A stretch of DNA of 64,000 nucleotides from Parus major (taxonomy: Eukaryota; Chordata; Aves; Passeriformes; Paridae), in contig NC_031773.1 of assembly GCF_001522545.3 (NCBI RefSeq), positions 40,196,434 through 40,260,433 on the forward strand, written 5' to 3'. Both the position numbers and the translations under genes were made by a program. Positions 58,701 through 64,000 of the stretch are shown here, piece by piece. The notes beneath the pieces were generated by a model that saw nothing but the letters and a program-made list of their open reading frames with translations, was not told the origin of the DNA and made no database searches. The stretch's first letter is position 1. Every line of letters starts with the position of its first letter.

Positions 58701-61700
58701 AATTATCTTTTGAAAACTCAAGTAGGATTGATTTCGTACTTTTTTCTTAAAAATACATTTGATATTGACTTCTCTTCATATTGTAGATAACAGTATTAAA
58801 AAAGTTTCATTGTTTGTTTCAACTTTGTTCACTTCATCAACAAGAAAAAATGTACAGTATATGGTATGTTTTTAACTTTTCCAGAATTTTTTTGGTTCAT
58901 ATGCTTAAAGTACTTAAATATTACCTTAGTACAGAAGAAATTTTAGTCTGAATTGTACCATTAAGTCTGAATTAATAAAGCAAGACAATTAGTGGGATTT
59001 GTATGGGAAAAAATCCTATATATATCTATGGGATTTTCATTATTAAAAATAGTATATTATTTATTTGTATATTATATAAATTATATAAATTATATATATT
59101 ATTATATTTGTAAATATATATTTATTTTATTATGGGATTATATATATATGTATATGTATACTGATAGAAACAAGATGTGCAAAATGTGACCTTTTTCTAT
59201 AAATTTCATGTGTAAAAAACAAGAACAAAAAAGAACAATATTTTTCATTCATAGACAAATACATCTTATCTGAACAATGTTGAAAAGATTAAATTTTGTG
59301 ACTCCACCTAAAACTTCCTCAGCATTAAGATCTAAAGTCCAAATTTTACCAGAAAATCTGAGCTCTTTAAATCTTACTAAGTGTGTCTGAGTCTGAAGCA
59401 AAGCTGAACCAGGACCAAAGACAAAGGGCTGAAACTGAGGCATCTTTGCACCAAAAGGGTTCCCTTGCTATATAATTCTCAGTGATGTTAGCAGAACACA
59501 CATGCTGTGGTGATAGCTGCTCACACAAATAATTCCAAATGATGTTTTCTTTAGTAGAAGTCTTATACAGACTACATTCTTAGAAGATACCTTCACACTC
59601 TGTGTACAGATACAATGAAACTCAAAACTAATTCGTCTCTTCACAGATTGTGTTACAAATTTTCCAAAGTTTCTCCACATCTTTTGGACATGATATTAGC
59701 AGAGACTACAGCAATGTGAGCAGTTTCCTAGTCATAATGATATTTTTTTGTAAGTCAAAACATAAATTTGGAGGAAACAATAACTATGAGGTTAATTGTA
59801 ACCTTATCCTGGGTTCAATACCCAGTTTCAGGCATAAACTGATCACCTGATAAATCTGGATCAAGAAACTGATCCAGGTAACCAGCACATTCATGATCAC
59901 TCCCAAGGCTGCTCTTTCTATATAGTCTCAAATATGAATTTAATATCAAATGAAAGGAAGGATCGGAGGAAGCTAAGATTACATTTAAATAGGAAACACT
60001 ATTTAAAATTAAATTTATGTACTCAAGCTTCTAAACATTCAAATTAAAAATACAGTGGTGCTTATTTTAAGTATAATAGTGAAGTCTATATACAGAGGTC
60101 AGTGTTGGTGTGCATATGTCTAAAATCATGTAAGAAAAATTAATTTAATCCTGTAAAGACTTTACAGACAAATAAACTATAAATGTGTATTAGATGCTAG
60201 GAAACTACTTTGGAAACAAAATGCATGATGTTTACTCTTGAAGTCTGAAGTTTACTCTTTCAGACACCAAGAATTTAAGAGCAAAATAAAAATTTACTTT
60301 TGTGAGAGCTGTAAAAATCAAATCCCATACTGCAAAATCCATTCATGCACCAGGATCACACAAAACCTGAAAGCTATATGTCTGCACATGGATTCTGTGG
60401 CTTAAAACCACATTCAGGCTCTGTAGAAAGAACAAGATTCATTCAAAATAAAAATAAGATAGAAATAATATAGATTTTCCAAACCTCTCTGGAGATAAAA
60501 TGTTATATATAATTGCCTATATACAGAGAGTGATAATTTTCTCCTGCGTTATGAAATATATCAAAAATCTTTTTTTTTAGTTACATACTTACCTAGTAAA
60601 AAGTTGTTCATTCACCTCACACAGCAACAAATATTATTCACCTAAAAGATTTTCAAAACATATTGCTTGGCATATGTATTCTCAGAATAGTATCAATTTG
60701 ACTGATCATTTCACTCCACTGATAGTTAAAAACTTAGTACCATGACTTCTTTGACATAAATTTAAATAACACAGTCTTCCGAGCTCATTTAGAAAAGAGT
60801 AAATGTCATCATCAAAATAAGAGAATAGCCAGTTCTATTATTTCTGCTCCACCAGCCTTTACAAAGGTGAGACAGTTTCATATTTCTACTTCATGAATTT
60901 CATTTCCCCTTATATAGATCAATATACAAATTATCTTGTTGATTAAGGAAAGTGGATGAAGGTTGATACACACAAAGCTGTATTCCCAATCCTCTGTTAA
61001 TGGAATATATCCAATTCAAGGTCATCTTGCAAAATTACTGGGACAGGAAGAGCTCATATGGGAAGTAGCAAAGCCCTTCCAAAATGGAGCTTCTCCTGTG
61101 GTTCCTTTCCTCTGCAGCAAGAGAACTGGAATTGAAATAACATCCAATCCAAACAAGAAATACCCTGTCACTTTATCCTCCATACAATATCTTCTATTGA
61201 CACTCAGTTCCTCTGTTGTTTGTTTCATGGCACAGCTGAGACTGATGCTTAACTAGGTACAATCGTTGTGTTGCTTGGTACATGCTTGCTGTATCTTAAA
61301 TGTATTTATTATTGTTTAATATATATTGGATATTAAAATTATTATTTTTTTTCTTATTCTCTATTTTGTTTTTGTGGTATAGAAAAACAACCTAGAAGTT
61401 TACAGATAGAATGGCGAAGGAGAAAGGAGTATTGTGAGAATCTGAAACTATAAAGCAATGCAGAAAGAAGACTGTGGGCAGACAGGATGTCTTAGATACT
61501 GAAAACATTCCTTCCCTTGGGTTAGTCATAACAATGACTCACAAAGCCATAGCAATAGGATCACTTGAAATTCCGAGCCAAGGACTTTCGGCTGCCCCAG
61601 AAGAGTACCAGGATGTCAAGGTGACAGATTTCAAGTGGGAAAACAGACTGAAAACAGAAATGGAAATCATTTAGCAATACAAAAGTTTTTTTATATCCAA

Positions 61701-61832
61701 ACAATATACATATTGCAGTTTCAATACATTCCTTTCCAGATAAAAAATGTGTTAGTCTGTCTGATTTCTTTTCTTGTCATGGGAATAAAAAAAATTAGCC
61801 AAAGCAAATAAAGGATATGACTAAATAAAGAT
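52746..61832. other. Non-coding sequence, no gene seen
   Basis: Over 9 kb of AT-rich sequence with no recognised retroelement. It contains an imperfect hairpin at 55828-55857, an A run near 57688-57700 and a strongly AT-rich low-complexity tract at about 59025-59160, which generates the tyrosine-rich frame 58992-59189. Frames 53201-53422, 54941-55135, 55957-56148, 56618-56809, 56970-57170, 57749-57964, 58590-58790, 59249-59443, 59468-59680, 59650-59850, 60963-61256 and 61474-61674 show no domain and no exon-like splice context. Confidence 0.5.
59025..59160. repeat. AT-rich low-complexity tract
   Basis: Almost pure A and T, with irregular TATA, TTATA and ATATAT units. Likely to vary in length. 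Confidence 0.8.
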
Positions 61833-61862
61833 GGGGGCTGGGGGGGCGGTCAGGTCTGGGGG
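61833..61862 (+). repeat. G-rich tract, possible G-quadruplex
   Basis: Runs of five, seven and five G occur within 30 bases. The seven-G run can be split to supply two of the four G tracts, with loops of 2, 1 and 11 bases. This is an isolated G cluster in an AT-rich region. Confidence 0.5.
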
Positions 61863-63264
61863 CTGGTTCCTCTGGATATTTAGACATGTAAATAACATCC
61901 CCAACTTCAAGACTATGATAGGAATATTGTATTTGAACATAAAACATGCCATTTCTACTGTCCCTAGATGGATGCCACTTCCATTACTAAGATGTTTTAG
62001 TCTATAATCATTCTTATTATTAAGAATAATTTATTAATAATATATATTAAATATTCTTATATAATTATTCCAAAATATTCCTAAATAAGATACGAAGGGA
62101 ACAGCGTTGGGAAGGGTTTTTTTCCAAACAACTTAATTTTCAGATTTTGCAAGCAGACACATTTTGCAACAAGAAAAACACTTCTCAAAGTTCTCATAGA
62201 AAAAGAGGGAGGCTGATAATAATTTTCAGGTGCCCAGCCCAATTCAAGTTGAGTAAAGGGTGAAACCCAGTTTTCCTGGGTATAAGTTCATCTCTTACTG
62301 AATAAGGAATGGGACACATGATAATGTTTCACATGTCCCAATTGCCATACCAATAATTTTGGATTTTTTCCTGATTGATATGAACTCAACTAATATAAAA
62401 ATCTTTACTGATTAAAATGCAATTGAAATTAGAATACCCTCATAGATTGTTTTGAGGACAAACTTACTGCACTGTCACCTGAAAACTAACCATATGGGAT
62501 AATGACCTATTAAATATATCTCTTAAAATATTGTGATTTCTTCCATTACATTAAAACAGATATTTGTGTTTAGCAATGTAGAATTCATTTTAACTATTGA
62601 TTTATTCATGCTTACATGAGAAATTATGACTCCAAATCTTTTATAATTTTACAATGGTGCAGTACCTGTGTGAAGTGAGCAAACTATTTGACATTCTTTC
62701 ATCAATTATGCTCATTGATGGTTCCACATGTTGGTATACTTCTGCCTCTCTCATCTTGTCTGCCTCACTTCCTAGTTTATTTTCCTCTTTTTAAAACATG
62801 AGTTCTTATCCATTGACTGCATACATGTACTAAGGCCAGTAGTATATTATGTCAGTACAAACAAAAGCTGACTGCCTAAGATTTCATTTTATGAGAGAGA
62901 ATGAAAAATGTAGAAACAGCAGTTCTCTTACAGGTTGATTAGTAGTCTTTATTTATAATCTTACTCACCCACATAAATAATGTACATACTTATGACTGTG
63001 TGGACTGATCTAAACAATCTAAGATAAATACATGACATTTTGATCTACTTTACGATCTCCCACTTGGGAAAGTAAGCTGATATCATCCACATGGATACGC
63101 AGGAATGTAATACAATAGCATAAATTATGATTAATTCTCTTAAAATATGAACTGTGACTACTAAAAATAAGTATAGTAATTATATTTTAAAAGTTTATTA
63201 TTGTGAGATTATCTGAGTCAGATTGTAAAGGAAGATAGTTTGTAATGTGATTTTATTTGAATCA
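61863..63264. other. Non-coding sequence, no gene seen
   Basis: AT-rich sequence with a TTAATAATATATATTAA-type tract at about 62028-62060. No gene, repeat family or RNA gene recognised. Confidence 0.6.
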
Positions 63265-64000
63265 GAGAATCAGAAAATCATAGAATACCAGGTTGAAAGG
63301 GACATCAAGGGTAGTCTGGTAGAGCCTTTCTTGACAAAATCTAGAAATTAATTGGGGCCTAACATCTTGTCCAGATGAATCTTAAAAGTGTCTCATATTG
63401 AGAATCCACTGCTTCCCTAGGCAGATTATTCCAGTCGATGATTGTTCTACTTGTGAAAAATTTTCCTCTTCTGTCCAGTCAGGATGTCTCCAGGAGTTAC
63501 TTGCACCTGTTATTCCTCTTCTTTTACCTGTGATTTCTCATAAGAAATGAAGCCTTCATCTCCTTTGTAGTCTCCCTTTAAATACTGCAAAATGGTGGTA
63601 AGGTCTCCCCTCACTCAGTCTTCTTTTCTCAAGGTTGAACAAACCCAGTTAACCCAGTTCTCTAAGCCTTTCCTTACATGGCAGGCTCCCCAGCCCCTTG
63701 ATTATATTTGTGGCCCTCTTCTAGACCTTCTCTGGCCTGTCCATAGATATTTTGAATAGCAGGGACCCAAACAAAAGACCACAGTCTTTCAGGCATGGAA
63801 TGACCACCACTGAATAGAGTGGGAAAATGACTTCTTTATCACTTCTGGTGATGCCCTTCTTGATGCAGCCCAGCATCCTACTGGCTTTCTGTGCTGCAGC
63901 AGCACCTCTCACTCACATTGAGCTCATCCATCAGCACCCCCAGGTCCCCATTTGGGTAAATCCCAGCCTGTTCTGCATTCCTGGGTTACATTTCCCAGGC
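63265..64000 (-). mobile_element. CR1 LINE fragment, 3' end and end of ORF2, continuing past the window
   Basis: This is an antisense CR1. The left end carries the reverse complement of the CR1 terminus (AATCATAGAATACCAGG near 63277). Moving right it passes the 3' non-coding part (TTCCAGTCGATG near 63429; GGTCTCCCCTCACTCAGTC near 63601) and then the end of ORF2 at about 63690-64000. On the minus strand, the frame 63721-63912 begins in the QKASRMLGCIKKGI segment that corresponds to the QKAxRxLGCIK block of CR1 ORF2. The copy runs beyond the window, so its full length is unknown. Stops and substitutions show that it is inactive. Confidence 0.93.

Noticed and set aside
59805..59825. GGGTTCAATACCCAG, like the B box of a tRNA gene
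   Set aside because: No A box or cloverleaf arms at the right distance upstream and no T run downstream as a polymerase III terminator.
1..64000. CRISPR array, operon, insertion sequence or phage-like content
   Set aside because: Composition, CR1 elements and retroviral LTRs show a bird genome. No spaced direct repeats of CRISPR type exist and no bacterial gene was seen.

Overview
This is an AT-rich, non-coding stretch of a bird genome, most likely a passerine. The bird call rests on five fragments of CR1, the dominant avian non-LTR retrotransposon; two of the four dated 3' ends still carry the family's tandem-octamer style terminus (ATTCTATG repeats). The passerine call rests on LTRs that resemble, from memory, ERVL- and ERVK-type LTRs of songbird genomes. 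No database was searched, so family names are recognition by eye.

Layout. I found no intact protein-coding gene, no exon I would defend, no rRNA or tRNA and no CRISPR. Most open reading frames are 60-140 codons; those over repeats are readings of CR1 or LTR sequence, and the rest look like chance frames in AT-rich DNA. CR1 pieces lie at about 365-925 (+), 20040-20750 (-), 34705-35396 (+), 39651-40531 (+) and 63265 to the window end (-). Retroviral LTRs comprise a complete 1,558-bp solo LTR at 15105-16662 (-) with a 5-bp target-site duplication, a short solo LTR at 31116-31409 (-) with TATA and CCAAT boxes, another short LTR near 51586-51918 (+) with TATA box and AATAAA, and four decayed pieces of one ERVL-like LTR family, all in + orientation (12150-12400, 35400-35832, 45905-46201, 52505-52745). 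No gag, pol or env segment was found beside any LTR, so these look like solo LTRs or remnants.

The remaining sequence is AT-rich with short simple repeats, one assembly gap (68 N at 36250-36317), two tandem duplications (28-bp units near 3074; perfect 54-bp units at 46901-47008), a perfect 21-bp hairpin at 16802-16847, a perfect RFX/EF-C type palindrome at 42822-42834, and several segments whose texture suggests conserved non-coding elements. The window is best read as a gene-poor intergenic region or a very long intron shaped by retroelement insertion. I did not find an undescribed biological system. The most check-worthy items are the hairpin, the RFX site in its context, the long LTR, and two GC-rich islands (37125-37460 and 51030-51330) that I could not classify.
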